Positions 28,177 through 37,750 of a stretch of DNA of 64,000 nt are shown piece by piece. The stretch's first letter is position 1, and every line of letters begins with the position of its first letter. This DNA is from Rhizobium sp. 16-449-1b. Its GTDB lineage: Bacteria > Pseudomonadota > Alphaproteobacteria > Rhizobiales > Rhizobiaceae. The notes below the pieces were generated by a model. That model was not told the origin of the DNA. It ran no database searches and saw only the letters and a list, made by a program, of their open reading frames with translations. The stretch lies in assembly GCF_017741935.1 (NCBI RefSeq), contig NZ_JAGHMH010000006.1, positions 62,001 to 126,000 on the forward strand, given 5' to 3'. Position numbers and translations under genes: made by a program.

Positions 28177-28815
28177 ATGAGAAACCCAGTCGATACCGCT
28201 ATGGCCCTCGTGCCGATGGTTGTGGAACAGACCAATCGCGGTGAACGCTCCTACGACATTTATTCGCGCCTGCTCAAGGAACGCATCATTTTCCTGACGG
28301 GTCCGGTCGAGGATCACATGGCGACGCTCGTCTGCGCCCAGCTGCTTTTCCTCGAAGCCGAGAACCCCAAGAAGGAAATCGCGCTTTACATCAATTCGCC
28401 GGGTGGCGTCGTCACCGCCGGCATGGCGATCTACGACACGATGCAGTTCATCAAGCCTGCCGTGTCGACGCTGTGCATCGGCCAGGCCGCATCCATGGGC
28501 TCGCTGCTCCTCGCAGCCGGCGACAAGGACATGCGCTTCGCCACGCCGAACTCGCGCATCATGGTTCACCAGCCGTCGGGCGGCTTCTCGGGCCAAGCTT
28601 CGGACATTGAACGTCACGCACGCGACATCCTCAAGATGAAGCGCCGCCTGAACGAAGTGTACGTCAAGCACACGGGCCGGACCTACGAGGAAGTTGAAAA
28701 GACGCTCGACCGTGACCATTTCATGGATGCGGCGGAAGCCAAGGACTGGGGCGTGATCGACAAGGTCCTGACGTCTCGCGTCGAGATCGAAGGCGCTGCG
28801 CCTAGTCAGAACTAA
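28177..28815 (+). CDS. clpP: ATP-dependent Clp protease proteolytic subunit
   Basis: A 212-residue ClpP serine peptidase that forms the two-ring tetradecamer working with ClpX (next gene) or ClpA. Catalytic residues are Ser106 (GQAASMGS) and His131 (IMVHQP), with an Asp in the region before [29 protein letters not shown] is the oxyanion/handle region. The N-terminal extension of about 15 residues is the usual propeptide. AAAGGACG lies before the ATG. It is separated from clpX by 282 bases, so each may have its own promoter. Confidence 0.97.
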   Translation: MRNPVDTAMALVPMVVEQTNRGERSYDIYSRLLKERIIFLTGPVEDHMATLVCAQLLFLEAENPKKEIALYINSPGGVVTAGMAIYDTMQFIKPAVSTLCIGQAASMGSLLLAAGDKDMRFATPNSRIMVHQPSGGFSGQASDIERHARDILKMKRRLNEVYVKHTGRTYEEVEKTLDRDHFMDAAEAKDWGVIDKVLTSRVEIEGAAPSQN

Positions 28816-28903
28816 GGATGGTGTTTTCCCCGCCACAGTTCTATCTCATTTGTGATCGAACTAGGGAATAAACCGAGTGGCGGGTGAACCATTCTCAAGT
28901 ATT

Positions 28904-28935
28904 AATGCTATGTTGAATTTTTATGACATAGCATT
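28904..28935. repeat. Ten-bp inverted repeat between clpP and clpX
   Basis: AATGCTATGT (28904-28913) and ACATAGCATT (28926-28935) are perfect complements around a 12-base A/T-rich centre. It could be an RNA stem-loop or a protein-binding palindrome. No T-run follows, so it is not a standard terminator. Confidence 0.6.
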
Positions 28936-29097
28936 TGGCTTCGAAGGGGAGTTCGTTGCCGCCGGGGCCAAGACGGCCTAGTCTGGACCCGGTTCGTACC
29001 CCTTGACGGCCTTGGCCGGCTGTAGCTCCAAGTGGGGCAGGCCAATGAGTTGACCGCACTTTCACCTTGAAATGCGGCGTGCTGGAAGGAAAGTGAT

Positions 29098-30375
29098 ATG
29101 AGCAAAGTCAGCGGCAGCAACGGCGGCGACTCTAAGAACACCCTGTACTGCTCCTTCTGCGGAAAGAGCCAGCACGAAGTCCGCAAGTTGATTGCCGGAC
29201 CGACAGTTTTCATCTGCGATGAATGCGTCGAATTGTGCATGGACATCATCCGCGAGGAAAACAAGTCCTCGATGGTCAAGTCCCGTGACGGCGTTCCCAC
29301 GCCCCAGGACATCATCAAGGTCCTCGACGAATACGTCATCGGCCAGCGTCAGGCGAAGAAGATCCTGTCCGTTGCCGTTCACAACCATTACAAGCGCCTC
29401 GCGCACGCCACCAAGAACGGCGAAATCGAGCTTGCGAAGTCGAACATCATGCTGGTCGGCCCGACCGGTTGCGGCAAGACCTATCTTGCCCAGACGCTCG
29501 CCCGCATCATCGACGTTCCCTTCACGATGGCCGATGCCACGACGCTGACCGAAGCCGGCTATGTCGGTGAAGACGTCGAAAACATCATCCTGAAGCTTCT
29601 GCAGGCTGCCGACTACAACGTCGAGCGCGCGCAGCGCGGCATCGTCTACATCGACGAAGTCGACAAGATCTCGCGCAAGTCCGACAACCCGTCGATCACC
29701 CGCGACGTTTCGGGCGAGGGTGTGCAGCAGGCGCTTCTGAAGATCATGGAAGGCACGGTTGCTTCCGTTCCGCCGCAGGGTGGCCGCAAGCATCCGCAGC
29801 AGGAATTCCTGCAGGTCGACACCACGAACATCCTGTTCATCTGCGGTGGCGCCTTTGCCGGTCTCGACAAGATCATCTCGGCCCGTGGCGAAAAGACCTC
29901 GATCGGCTTCGGCGCAAGCGTTGCCGCTCCGGATGACCGTCGCGTCGGCGAAGTGCTGCGCGAACTGGAGCCGGAAGATCTCGTCAAGTTCGGCCTGATC
30001 CCCGAGTTCATCGGTCGTCTGCCGGTTCTGGCGACGCTCGAGGACCTGGATGAGGACGCACTGATCCAGATCCTGTCGGAGCCGAAGAACGCGCTCGTCA
30101 AGCAGTACCAGCGCCTGTTCGAAATGGAAGACGTCGAACTGACCTTCCACGAGGACGCCCTTCGCGAAATCGCCCGCAAGGCGATCACCCGCAAGACCGG
30201 TGCCCGCGGCCTTCGTTCGATCATGGAAAAAATCCTGCTCGACACGATGTTCGAACTGCCGACGCTCGAAGGCGTGCGCGAAGTCGTCATTTCCGACGAA
30301 GTCGTCCGCGGCTCCTCGCGTCCGCTCTACATCTACGCGGATCGCCAGGAAGAAAAGGCCAACGCCTCGGCCTAA
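29098..30375 (+). CDS. clpX: ATP-dependent Clp protease ATP-binding subunit ClpX
   Basis: A 425-residue AAA+ unfoldase that selects, unfolds and feeds substrates to ClpP. The N-terminal zinc domain has Cys18, Cys21, Cys40 and Cys43 (CSFCGKSQ and CDEC). Walker A is GPTGCGKT (120-127), Walker [11 protein letters not shown], and the pore-loop and sensor regions ([20 protein letters not shown]) follow. The IGF-type loop for docking ClpP is in the region after [19 protein letters not shown] precedes the ATG. The order clpP-clpX-lon-hupB is conserved in proteobacteria. Confidence 0.98.
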   Translation: MSKVSGSNGGDSKNTLYCSFCGKSQHEVRKLIAGPTVFICDECVELCMDIIREENKSSMVKSRDGVPTPQDIIKVLDEYVIGQRQAKKILSVAVHNHYKRLAHATKNGEIELAKSNIMLVGPTGCGKTYLAQTLARIIDVPFTMADATTLTEAGYVGEDVENIILKLLQAADYNVERAQRGIVYIDEVDKISRKSDNPSITRDVSGEGVQQALLKIMEGTVASVPPQGGRKHPQQEFLQVDTTNILFICGGAFAGLDKIISARGEKTSIGFGASVAAPDDRRVGEVLRELEPEDLVKFGLIPEFIGRLPVLATLEDLDEDALIQILSEPKNALVKQYQRLFEMEDVELTFHEDALREIARKAITRKTGARGLRSIMEKILLDTMFELPTLEGVREVVISDEVVRGSSRPLYIYADRQEEKANASA

Positions 30376-30403
30376 GTATCAGCGCGATACGAACCGTGAA
30401 TTT

Positions 30404-30436
30404 AAGGGGCTTGCCGTTGGCAGGCCCCTTTCTATT
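30404..30436 (+). terminator. Rho-independent terminator of clpX
   Basis: AAGGGGCTTGCC and GGCAGGCCCCTT form a 12-bp stem (one G-T pair) with a GTT loop, followed by TCTATTT. It lies 28 bases after the clpX stop. Confidence 0.88.
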
Positions 30437-30790
30437 TGAAAAACCGTTCGCGGCACCTCCAAATGCCGATAAAACTTGCTGATGACGCCTGAAACCACGT
30501 TCGTTGCCGTTGCGAATTCATCCGCCCTTGGCAATTATGCAATGATTCCGTTGGTGTGTTTCGGCGTTGTATTTTAGCCGGTTCGGAAATGGTCAGCGCC
30601 GGTCCAGCTAGGCGCGACATAGTGAGGTGTTCCGTTGTAGCATAGCTGTCATGTCCAAGCGGACACGGGCCATGTGGCAGCTTGAAAAGCATAGTCAGAA
30701 CCTCCACTTGTTAATGCAAGTGAGAGTGCGGCCGGTCCCAAACGGTCGCGCCAGAAGAGCCCGGCAACGGGACGATGGAAAGGAAATAAA
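30437..30790 (+). other. Intergenic region upstream of lon
   Basis: No gene is supported in this 354-base stretch. It contains the candidate heat-shock promoter listed next and a CACTTG-TTAATG-CAAGTG inverted repeat (30705-30722) just after it. GGAAAGGAAAT before the lon ATG is the ribosome site. Confidence 0.4.
30681..30709 (+). promoter_or_regulatory. Candidate RpoH-type promoter of lon
   Basis: CTTGAA (30681-30686), 17 bases, then CCACTT (30704-30709). lon is a classic heat-shock gene and the same -35 hexamer occurs before clpP in this window. The -10 is a partial match only. Confidence 0.38.
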
Positions 30791-33205
30791 ATGACGAAGA
30801 AAACGTCAGTTGCGAGCACCGCTTATCCAGTATTGCCCCTGCGCGACATCGTGGTCTTTCCGCACATGATCGTACCTCTCTTCGTAGGCCGCGAGAAATC
30901 GATCCGCGCGCTCGAAGAAGTCATGGGCTCGGACAAGCAGATCATGCTCGTCACGCAGATCAATGCCAGCGACGATGATCCCGAACCGTCCGCCATCCAC
31001 AATGTCGGCACCGTCGCCAATGTTCTGCAGCTGCTGAAGCTTCCAGACGGAACCGTCAAGGTTCTCGTCGAAGGCCGCGCGCGCGCTGAAATCGACGCCT
31101 ACACCGACCGCGAGGATTTCTACGAAGCACTTGGTCACGTGCTCGAAGAGCCGCATGACGATCCGGTCGAACTGGAAGCGCTGAGCCGCTCGGTCGTGTC
31201 GGAATTCGAGAGCTACGTGAAGCTCAATAAGAAGATCTCGCCCGAGGTCGTTGGTGCCGCCAGCCAGATCGACGATTACTCGAAGCTGGCCGATACGGTT
31301 GCCTCGCACCTGTCGATCAAGATCACCGAGAAGCAGGAGATGCTGGAAACCACCAGCGTCAAGGCACGCCTCGAAAAGGCGCTCGGCTTCATGGAAGGTG
31401 AGATCTCGGTCCTTCAGGTCGAGAAGCGCATCCGCTCGCGCGTCAAGCGCCAGATGGAGAAGACCCAGCGCGAATACTACCTGAATGAGCAGATGAAGGC
31501 GATCCAGAAGGAGCTCGGCGACGGCGAGGAAGGCCGCGACGAGATGGCCGAACTGGAGGAGCGCATCTCCAAGACCAAGCTCTCGAAGGAAGGTCGCGAG
31601 AAGGCTGATGCCGAGCTGAAGAAGCTGCGTCAGATGAGCCCGATGTCGGCGGAAGCCACCGTCGTGCGCAACTATCTCGATTGGCTGCTCGGTATTCCGT
31701 GGTCGAAGAAGTCGAAGATCAAGACGGATCTCAACAACGCCGAAAAGATCCTCGAAGCCGATCACTTCGGTCTCGACAAGGTCAAGGAGCGCATCGTCGA
31801 GTATCTGGCTGTCCAGGCCCGTGCGACCAAGATCAAGGGTCCGATCCTGTGCCTCGTCGGCCCTCCGGGTGTCGGCAAGACCTCGCTCGCCCAGTCGATC
31901 GCCAAGGCGACCGGCCGTGAGTATGTCCGCATGGCGCTCGGTGGCGTTCGTGACGAAGCTGAAATCCGCGGTCACCGCCGCACCTACATCGGCTCGATGC
32001 CCGGCAAGGTCATCCAGTCGATGAAAAAGGCGAAGAAGTCCAACCCGCTCTTCCTGCTCGATGAAATCGACAAGATGGGCCAGGACTTCCGCGGCGACCC
32101 GTCTTCGGCTCTGCTCGAAGTGCTCGATCCGGCACAGAACTCGACCTTCATGGACCACTACCTTGAGGTCGAATACGATCTGTCGGACGTGATGTTCATC
32201 ACGACGGCGAATACGCTGAACATTCCTGCGCCCTTGATGGACCGCATGGAAGTCATCCGTATCGCCGGCTACACTGAGGACGAAAAGCGCGAGATCGCCA
32301 AGCGTCACCTGCTGCCGAAGGCCATCAAGGAACACGCTCTGCAGCCGAACGAATTCTCGGTTTCGGACGATGCCCTGATGGCGATCAGCCAGCAGTACAC
32401 ACGCGAAGCCGGTGTCCGTTCGTTCGAGCGTGAACTGATGAAGCTCGCCCGCAAGGCGGTCACCGAGATCATCAAGGGTAAGACGAAATCGGTCGCGGTT
32501 ACCGCCGAGAACATTTCGGACTATCTGGGTGTTCCGCGCTTCCGTCACGGCGAAGCCGAGGGCGAGGATCAGGTCGGTGTCGTCACCGGTCTGGCCTGGA
32601 CCGAGGTTGGTGGTGAGTTGCTGACGATCGAAGGCGTCATGATGCCGGGCAAGGGTCGCATGACCGTCACCGGCAACCTGAAGGACGTGATGAAGGAATC
32701 GATTTCTGCGGCGGCGTCCTACGTTCGCTCGCGTGCTGTCGATTTCGGCATCGAGCCGCCGCGCTTCGACAAGTCGGACATTCACGTCCACGTGCCGGAA
32801 GGCGCCACGCCGAAGGACGGCCCATCGGCCGGCGTCGGCATGGCAACCGCGATCGTCTCGATCATGACCGGCATCCCCGTTCGCAAGGACGTGGCGATGA
32901 CGGGCGAAATCACGCTTCGCGGTCGCGTCCTGCCGATCGGCGGATTGAAGGAAAAGCTGCTCGCCGCACTGCGCGGCGGCATCAAGACTGTTCTGATCCC
33001 GGAAGAGAACGCCAAGGACCTGGCGGAGATTCCTGATAACGTGAAGAACAACATGGAGATCATCCCTGTGTCCCGTATGGGCGAGGTGATCAAGCATGCT
33101 CTGGTCCGCAGACCGGAGGCGATCGAGTGGGATGGCACGGTGGAAACCCCTGTTATCGCAACGGTCGAAGGGCACGACGAAAGCGGCACTTCCATCGCTC
33201 ATTGA
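30791..33205 (+). CDS. lon: ATP-dependent protease Lon (LonA)
   Basis: An 804-residue LonA that degrades misfolded and short-lived regulatory proteins. It has the N-terminal LON substrate domain (about 10-205), a coiled-coil segment rich in [15 protein letters not shown], the AAA+ domain with Walker [10 protein letters not shown] near residue 355, and the C-terminal Ser-Lys protease domain with Ser679 (KDGPSAGVG) and Lys722 (GLKEKLLAA), the same numbers as in the E. coli enzyme. The C-terminal tail is longer than in E. coli. A terminator follows, then hupB. Confidence 0.98.
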   Translation: MTKKTSVASTAYPVLPLRDIVVFPHMIVPLFVGREKSIRALEEVMGSDKQIMLVTQINASDDDPEPSAIHNVGTVANVLQLLKLPDGTVKVLVEGRARAEIDAYTDREDFYEALGHVLEEPHDDPVELEALSRSVVSEFESYVKLNKKISPEVVGAASQIDDYSKLADTVASHLSIKITEKQEMLETTSVKARLEKALGFMEGEISVLQVEKRIRSRVKRQMEKTQREYYLNEQMKAIQKELGDGEEGRDEMAELEERISKTKLSKEGREKADAELKKLRQMSPMSAEATVVRNYLDWLLGIPWSKKSKIKTDLNNAEKILEADHFGLDKVKERIVEYLAVQARATKIKGPILCLVGPPGVGKTSLAQSIAKATGREYVRMALGGVRDEAEIRGHRRTYIGSMPGKVIQSMKKAKKSNPLFLLDEIDKMGQDFRGDPSSALLEVLDPAQNSTFMDHYLEVEYDLSDVMFITTANTLNIPAPLMDRMEVIRIAGYTEDEKREIAKRHLLPKAIKEHALQPNEFSVSDDALMAISQQYTREAGVRSFERELMKLARKAVTEIIKGKTKSVAVTAENISDYLGVPRFRHGEAEGEDQVGVVTGLAWTEVGGELLTIEGVMMPGKGRMTVTGNLKDVMKESISAAASYVRSRAVDFGIEPPRFDKSDIHVHVPEGATPKDGPSAGVGMATAIVSIMTGIPVRKDVAMTGEITLRGRVLPIGGLKEKLLAALRGGIKTVLIPEENAKDLAEIPDNVKNNMEIIPVSRMGEVIKHALVRRPEAIEWDGTVETPVIATVEGHDESGTSIAH

Positions 33206-33247
33206 GCCTTGTTTGCCACATTCGTGCCCTATTGCTTAAAAACCCTG

Positions 33248-33279
33248 AAAAGGCTGGCATTTTTGCCAGCCTTTTTTTG
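33248..33279 (+). terminator. Rho-independent terminator of lon
   Basis: AAAAGGCTGGCA and TGCCAGCCTTTT form a 12-bp stem with a TTTT loop, continuing into a T-run of seven. It lies 42 bases after the lon stop. Confidence 0.93.
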
Positions 33280-33410
33280 TGAAAACCGTACGGAGACGCT
33301 TGCTTTTCCTTTATTTGCAGGCTCTTTGGGGTGCGGCGGGCCTGATGCACCAACTTCCGTGCCCGGCTATAGATTTGAGTCGTTTCGAACCATTTGAAAG
33401 GGGTGGAAAC

Positions 33411-33686
33411 ATGAACAAGAATGAACTCGTGTCCGCAGTTGCCGAAAAGGCAGGACTCTCGAAGACCGATGCCGCTTCGGCCGTCGACGCTGTTTTCGAA
33501 GTTGTCCAGGCTGAGCTCAAGGGCAAGGGCGACGTTCGCCTCGCTGGTTTCGGTAGCTTCACCGTTTCCCATCGCGCTGCCACCAAGGGCCGCAATCCGT
33601 CGACCGGCGCTGAAGTCGACATCCCGGCACGCAACGTGCCGAAGTTCACGCCCGGCAAGGGCCTGAAGGAAGCCGTCAACGGCTGA
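33411..33686 (+). CDS. hupB: Nucleoid-associated protein HU
   Basis: A 91-residue DNABII protein: MNKNELVSAVAEKAGLSK, the RLAGFGSFTVSHRAATKGRNPSTG beta-arm with the DNA-intercalating proline region NPSTGAEVDIPARNVPKF, ending KGLKEAVNG. It bends and compacts DNA as a dimer. AAAGGGGTGG upstream of the ATG supports this start; the frame is open for 44 codons more upstream without a ribosome site. Its place after lon is the conserved proteobacterial arrangement. Confidence 0.97.
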   Translation: MNKNELVSAVAEKAGLSKTDAASAVDAVFEVVQAELKGKGDVRLAGFGSFTVSHRAATKGRNPSTGAEVDIPARNVPKFTPGKGLKEAVNG

Positions 33687-33735
33687 TTGGATTTGCTTGG
33701 CAGCCGGGCAACGAGACCGGCAGCACAAGTATTCG

Positions 33736-33764
33736 AAGGGTTCGGCGAAAGCCGGACCCTTTTC
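33736..33764 (+). terminator. Rho-independent terminator of hupB
   Basis: AAGGGTTCGGC and GCCGGACCCTT form an 11-bp stem with one G-T pair and a GAAA loop, followed by TTTCGCATTT. It separates hupB from the riboswitch. Confidence 0.85.
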
Positions 33765-33810
33765 GCATTTGCGAGACTTGCCGCGATCGCGGCTTTCAAC
33801 TACGCATGGA

Positions 33811-33956
33811 TCGTTCTCAGGGCGGGGTGCAATTCCCCACCGGCGGTAAGAGCGCAAGCTTGAGCCCGCGAGCGCCTTTTCACTCCAGGTGCGAAGGGTC
33901 AGCAGATCCGGTTGAATTCCGGAGCCGACGGTCATAGTCCGGATGAAAGAGAATGA
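33811..33956 (+). ncRNA. FMN riboswitch (RFN element)
   Basis: The conserved blocks are in order: TTCTCAGGGCGGGGTGCAAT, then CCCCACCGGCGGTAA, an AGCCCGCGAGCGC block, GGTCAGCAGATCCGGT, then CGACGGTCATAGTCCGGATG and AAGAGAA closing the P1 helix. The element binds FMN and lowers expression of the following gene. A GC-rich hairpin (33967-33990, GCGG...CCGC type) between the aptamer and ribN may be the expression platform. Confidence 0.95.
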
Positions 33957-34037
33957 GCAGGGTACGCGGGGCGGCATCGTCCGCCGCGTCGGCACCTGTG
34001 TTCATGCGTCCTGATTTATGTTGGTCCTTTTGTTCGG

Positions 34038-34949
34038 ATGAATGACATGAATCAGACTACCCCGATTTCCATATCCGCATCGCGTGCTCTTGCCGGCGCA
34101 AGCTGGATGGTGCTTGCCGGCATCGCCTTCGCTATTTTGAACGTCGTCACCCAGTGGCTGACGATGACCCTGGCCTTCCCATCCGCCTCGGTCGCCTTCT
34201 GGCAATATGCCTTCGCGCTCGTCTTCTCGCTGCCCTTCCTGTGGAAGACCGGCTTGGCTGCGATGCGCACCCAATATCCCTGGCGCGACATTGTTCGTGT
34301 CGTGCTGGCAGCCCTGGGCGTCCAGACCTGGGTCGCGGGGCTTGCAAGCGTGCCGATCTGGCAGGCAATCGCGCTTGTCATGACCTCGCCCTTCTTCATC
34401 ATCCTCGGCGCCCGCCTGTTCCTAGGCGAGCAGGTCGGCGCGGCCCGCTGGGGCGCCACGGCCTGCGGCTTCGCCGGCGCGATGATCATTCTGCAGCCCT
34501 GGTCGGACGGTTTCAGCTGGGCGGCACTGTTGCCGATCCTGTCGGCACTACTTTGGGGCGCCTCGTCGCTGATCACCAAGAGCCTGACGGGGATCGAGAA
34601 GCCGGAGACGATCACCGTGTGGCTGCTCGTGCTTCTCACGCCCGTCAACGGCGGTCTCGCCTTTGCGGCCGGCTTCGCGATGCCAACAGGCCCGGTGTTG
34701 ATGCTGCTCGTCGCCGCCGGCCTGCTGACGGCGATCGCCCAGTATCTTCTGACGCTCGCATACAGCGCCGCCGATGCGGCCTATGTCCAGCCCTTCGACG
34801 ATCTGAAGCTGCCGCTCAACGTTCTCGCGGGCTGGCTGGTCTTCGGCTATGCGCCGGCGGGCTATTTGTGGCTCGGTGCCGGCCTGATTCTCTGCGCTTC
34901 GCTGTTCCTCATGCGCCACGAGATGAAGCGCGAGCGCGGAGCCGCATAA
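34038..34949 (+). CDS. ribN: RibN-type riboflavin transporter (EamA family)
   Basis: A 303-residue protein with about ten membrane helices and two EamA repeats (residues about 20-150 and 165-295). On its own it would be only a drug/metabolite transporter, but the FMN riboswitch 81 bases upstream makes riboflavin uptake the likely function; RibN of Rhizobium leguminosarum is the known precedent, also under an FMN riboswitch. The ribosome site is weak, and an in-frame ATG three codons later (34047) is possible. It is followed by the pyrophosphatase gene after 129 bases. Confidence 0.88.
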   Translation: MNDMNQTTPISISASRALAGASWMVLAGIAFAILNVVTQWLTMTLAFPSASVAFWQYAFALVFSLPFLWKTGLAAMRTQYPWRDIVRVVLAALGVQTWVAGLASVPIWQAIALVMTSPFFIILGARLFLGEQVGAARWGATACGFAGAMIILQPWSDGFSWAALLPILSALLWGASSLITKSLTGIEKPETITVWLLVLLTPVNGGLAFAAGFAMPTGPVLMLLVAAGLLTAIAQYLLTLAYSAADAAYVQPFDDLKLPLNVLAGWLVFGYAPAGYLWLGAGLILCASLFLMRHEMKRERGAA

Positions 34950-35078
34950 ACGCTGCTCCGGGCGCTCACGCGATTGTCATGTGGATGATCCCGAGCGCCC
35001 GGCACATGTCACATCGCTGTAATGCAAACCCCATAGGCGGAGGGCGTTTCTTCGCAATGCCAATTGGGGGTATCTCTT

Positions 35079-35681
35079 ATGAAGACCATTATTTCCGCAG
35101 CCGCTGCCGTTCTCTTCACGGCGGGCGTCGCCGCCGCTTCCGACTATGTCTCCTATCTCGACTACCCGCAGCCGAAGGATGACAGCAAGGAGTTCTTCAC
35201 GGCGATCGAAATTCCGCAGGGAAGCTTCACCAAGTACGAAATCGACGCCAAGACCGGCCACATCGTCGTGGACCGCTTCCAGTCGATGCCGGTCATCTAT
35301 CCTGCCAACTACGGCTCGATCACCAGCTCGCTCGGCGGTGACGGCGATCCGCTCGACGCGCTGGTCTACACCCGCGAGCCGGTCGTTCCGGGCGCCATCA
35401 TCAAGGTTCGTGCCATCGGCGTGCTGAACATGATCGACGGCGGCGAAAAGGACGATAAGATCGTTGCCGTTCCGGCCAGCGACATTGACCCGAGCTATGA
35501 CAAGATCAAGGAAATCAGCGATCTTCCCGAGATCGAGCAGCAGCGCCTGCAGGCCTTCTTCCGCGTCTACAAGCAGCTGCCGGAAAAGCGCAAGGTTGTC
35601 GAGCTGAACGGTTTTGAAAACGCCGAGAAGGCACAGGCCGAAGTCGCCGCCGCCATCAAGGCTTACGCTGAAAAGAAGTAA
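35079..35681 (+). CDS. Exported family I inorganic pyrophosphatase
   Basis: A 200-residue protein that joins a Sec signal peptide (MKTIISAAAAVLFTAGVAAA, cleavage near residue 20) to a family I soluble pyrophosphatase. The signature DGDPLDAL (residues about 88-95) and the active-site segments KYEID, DRF, YPANYGSI and DDKIVAVP are present. It hydrolyses pyrophosphate, here presumably in the periplasm; the cytosolic enzyme should be encoded elsewhere. The ATG at 35079 was chosen over an in-frame TTG at 35064 because a GGGGG run lies upstream and the ATG gives the signal peptide. Confidence 0.9.
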   Translation: MKTIISAAAAVLFTAGVAAASDYVSYLDYPQPKDDSKEFFTAIEIPQGSFTKYEIDAKTGHIVVDRFQSMPVIYPANYGSITSSLGGDGDPLDALVYTREPVVPGAIIKVRAIGVLNMIDGGEKDDKIVAVPASDIDPSYDKIKEISDLPEIEQQRLQAFFRVYKQLPEKRKVVELNGFENAEKAQAEVAAAIKAYAEKK

Positions 35682-35703
35682 TCCGGGCAAAGCCCAGACA
35701 AGG

Positions 35704-35739
35704 AAATGGCCGGGTCGATGCCCGGCCATTTCTGTTTTG
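35704..35739. terminator. Bidirectional terminator between pyrophosphatase and aldo-keto reductase genes
   Basis: AAATGGCCGGG and CCCGGCCATTT form an 11-bp perfect stem with a six-base loop, followed on the plus strand by CTGTTTT. It lies between convergent genes and may serve both, although the minus-strand T-run is weak. Confidence 0.85.
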
Positions 35740-35755
35740 CGAGTGGATGCAGCTT

Positions 35756-36742
35756 TTACCAGCGCTGGTGCACATGCGGCGCGATCAGCCGGTCGTAAAT
35801 TTCGTGGCTCGCGGCCATCACCTCATGCGTCAGCGGCGCCAGGCTTGCGGCGGCGGCATTGGCTTTCGCCTGCTCGGCGTTGCGGGCGCCCGGAATGACC
35901 ACCGTGACGGCATCGCTCATCAGGATCCAGCGCAGCGCAAACGCCGCCATCGTGGCGCCCTCGGGCACCAGCTTGCGAACCTCTTCGACCGCCTGCAGGC
36001 CGACCTCGAACGGAACGCCCGCGAAGGTCTCACCGACATCGAACGCTTCGCCATGGCGGTTGAAGTTGCGATGGTCGTCGCTCGCGAACGTCGTCTCACG
36101 GCTGATCTTGCCAGAGAGCAGGCCGCTTGCCAGCGGGACGCGGGCGATAACCGCGATGTTCTTCTGCCGCGCTTCCTGGAAAAACAGATGGCTCGGGCGC
36201 TGGCGGAAGAGATTGTAGATGATCTGGATGCTGACCACGCCGGGGAACTCGATCGCCTTCAGCGCTTCCTCGACCTTCTCGACGCTGACGCCATAGCCGC
36301 GAATTTTGCCGGCCTTCTGCAGCTCGTTCAGACCCTCGAACACCTCAGGGCGATAAAGAACCTCCGTCGGCGGGCAGTGCAGCTGCACGAGGTCGAGACT
36401 GTCGACCTTGAGGTTCTGCAGGCTGCGGTCGATAAAGCCTTCGAGATTGGCCTTGGTGTAACCATCGGCCACATGCGGGTTCAACCGCCGGCCGGCCTTC
36501 GTCGCGACCATCGGCCGCTCGCCGCCACGGCTCTCAAGCACATCGGCTATGATCTTTTCCGAACGGCCGTCGCCATAGACGTCGGCGGTGTCGATGAACG
36601 TGATCCCGGCATCGAGCGCCGCATTGAGCGCTGCGCGTCCATCAGCTTCGCTGACGTCGCCCCAGGCGCCGCCGATCTGCCATGCGCCAAAGCCGATATT
36701 GCTCACCGTATGGGGCAGGTGGCCGAAAGAATGCTGCTTCAT
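35756..36742 (-). CDS. Aldo-keto reductase family oxidoreductase
   Basis: A 328-residue NADPH-dependent TIM-barrel oxidoreductase. FGAWQIGGAWGD, DTADVYGDGRSE (with catalytic Asp and Tyr), the VATKAG segment (catalytic Lys), LDLVQLHCP (catalytic His) and VIPGARNAEQAKAN (phosphate binding) follow the AKR order. The substrate is unknown. The ATG at 36742 has GAGGAGGA upstream and so is preferred to the frame extension of 19 codons. It stands alone, convergent with the pyrophosphatase gene. Confidence 0.92.
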   Translation of the reverse strand: MKQHSFGHLPHTVSNIGFGAWQIGGAWGDVSEADGRAALNAALDAGITFIDTADVYGDGRSEKIIADVLESRGGERPMVATKAGRRLNPHVADGYTKANLEGFIDRSLQNLKVDSLDLVQLHCPPTEVLYRPEVFEGLNELQKAGKIRGYGVSVEKVEEALKAIEFPGVVSIQIIYNLFRQRPSHLFFQEARQKNIAVIARVPLASGLLSGKISRETTFASDDHRNFNRHGEAFDVGETFAGVPFEVGLQAVEEVRKLVPEGATMAAFALRWILMSDAVTVVIPGARNAEQAKANAAAASLAPLTHEVMAASHEIYDRLIAPHVHQRW

Positions 36743-36871
36743 TGGAATGATCCTCCTCGTTTCCTTCATGGCACTATCAGTCCGCACAAAAGCCGACAAG
36801 CGCTTGAGAGGGAGGAGATAGGGCAGGGCGGCGCATCCGCCCTACCGTTTTCCCTAGGAGCCTGGTGCGAC

Positions 36872-37477
36872 TCAGAGCCGCTTCAGGCAGAAGGAAAAGT
36901 GCGCATGCGATTCGACGGTCAGGAATTCGAACTGCCAGCCATAATCCTTGCAGAACTTGGTGACGGCCTCGACAACGCCGTAGACGATCGGCTTTACCGT
37001 ATTGCCGGTGCAGAAGTCGTGACCGGCGATGCGGCCGGTGCGCTTGACCTTGCGGTCGCAGAGCAAGAGCTCCTGCCAGGTCAGTTCGAACGAGTGATCG
37101 GTGTCGATATAGGCCCAGTCGAGAAAATCGTCCTCGAACTCGGCGAGCTTTTCCAGCGAGGTGCCCTGCATCAGGTGCAGCTGCCCGCTTTCGATTTGCT
37201 TTCCGAACTGCGTGTGGATCTGGTCGAGGCCAGAGCTGTAGCGGTCCATGCTCCAGGGATCGATGAGATAGAGCTGGGCCGGGCGATTCCTTTCGAGAAT
37301 CTCCGCCGTGTATTCCCCAAACGCCGCGCCGATCTCGACACCCACGCCGCCATTGGGGATTCGATAGAGCAATTCGCCGCGATCGGGCAGCAGGCGCGCG
37401 TTTTCCATGTGGTGGGCGCTGAGCTGCGTGCGCGGCATGGCTGCCCGCTGTGCCTGGCGATCTTCGCGTGTTTTCAT
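36872..37477 (-). CDS. Class I SAM-dependent methyltransferase
   Basis: A 201-residue protein with the Rossmann motif I GVGVEIGAAFGEYTAEIL, an acidic strand-2 end (YLIDPW) and LDWAYIDTDHSFE after motif II. This fits the Methyltransf_24 family of small-molecule or sugar methyltransferases. The acceptor is unknown. It lies 130 bases downstream of tRNA-Val on the same strand and 130 bases upstream of the aldo-keto reductase gene. GATAGAATC rather than a strong ribosome site precedes the ATG. Confidence 0.82.
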   Translation of the reverse strand: MKTREDRQAQRAAMPRTQLSAHHMENARLLPDRGELLYRIPNGGVGVEIGAAFGEYTAEILERNRPAQLYLIDPWSMDRYSSGLDQIHTQFGKQIESGQLHLMQGTSLEKLAEFEDDFLDWAYIDTDHSFELTWQELLLCDRKVKRTGRIAGHDFCTGNTVKPIVYGVVEAVTKFCKDYGWQFEFLTVESHAHFSFCLKRL

Positions 37478-37607
37478 GATTCTATCTCCGCCTGAAGCAC
37501 ATGAGGTGCCGTTCGATTTGGCCGGAACCTAATCGCCGGAAACGGGATTAGCAACCGCAGCAAAATCAAAGCTGCCGGTAGATCAATCACATAAAGGGGA
37601 GAGAAAA

Positions 37608-37683
37608 TGGTGGGCGATGAGAGACTCGAACTCCCGACATCCTCGGTGTAAACGAGGCGCTCTACCAACTGAGCTAATCGCCC
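37608..37683 (-). tRNA. tRNA-Val (anticodon TAC)
   Basis: On the minus strand the 76-base sequence starts GGGCGATTAGCTCAGTTGGT and ends with an encoded CCA. It folds as a cloverleaf with acceptor stem GGGCGAT/ATCGCCC, anticodon stem CCTCG/CGAGG around the loop TTTACAC and T-loop GTTCGAGTC. Anticodon TAC reads valine codons GUA and GUG. Confidence 0.95.
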
Positions 37684-37721
37684 TCCGCGGTGCGGATCAT
37701 GTCCGCCGCGTCGATGGCCGT

Positions 37722-37750
37722 GATCTATGCGGATCGCGGACAAACCGCAA
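37722..37750 (-). promoter_or_regulatory. Candidate promoter of tRNA-Val
   Basis: On the minus strand TTGCGG (37750-37745) and TAGATC (37727-37722) are 17 bases apart, with the tRNA start about 39 bases beyond the -10. Confidence 0.5.

Noticed and set aside
30806..33202. 798-codon open frame antisense to lon
   Set aside because: Long antisense frames are expected in high-GC DNA with strong codon bias; the product (repeats of aspartate, histidine and arginine) has no family features, whereas Lon is unmistakable.
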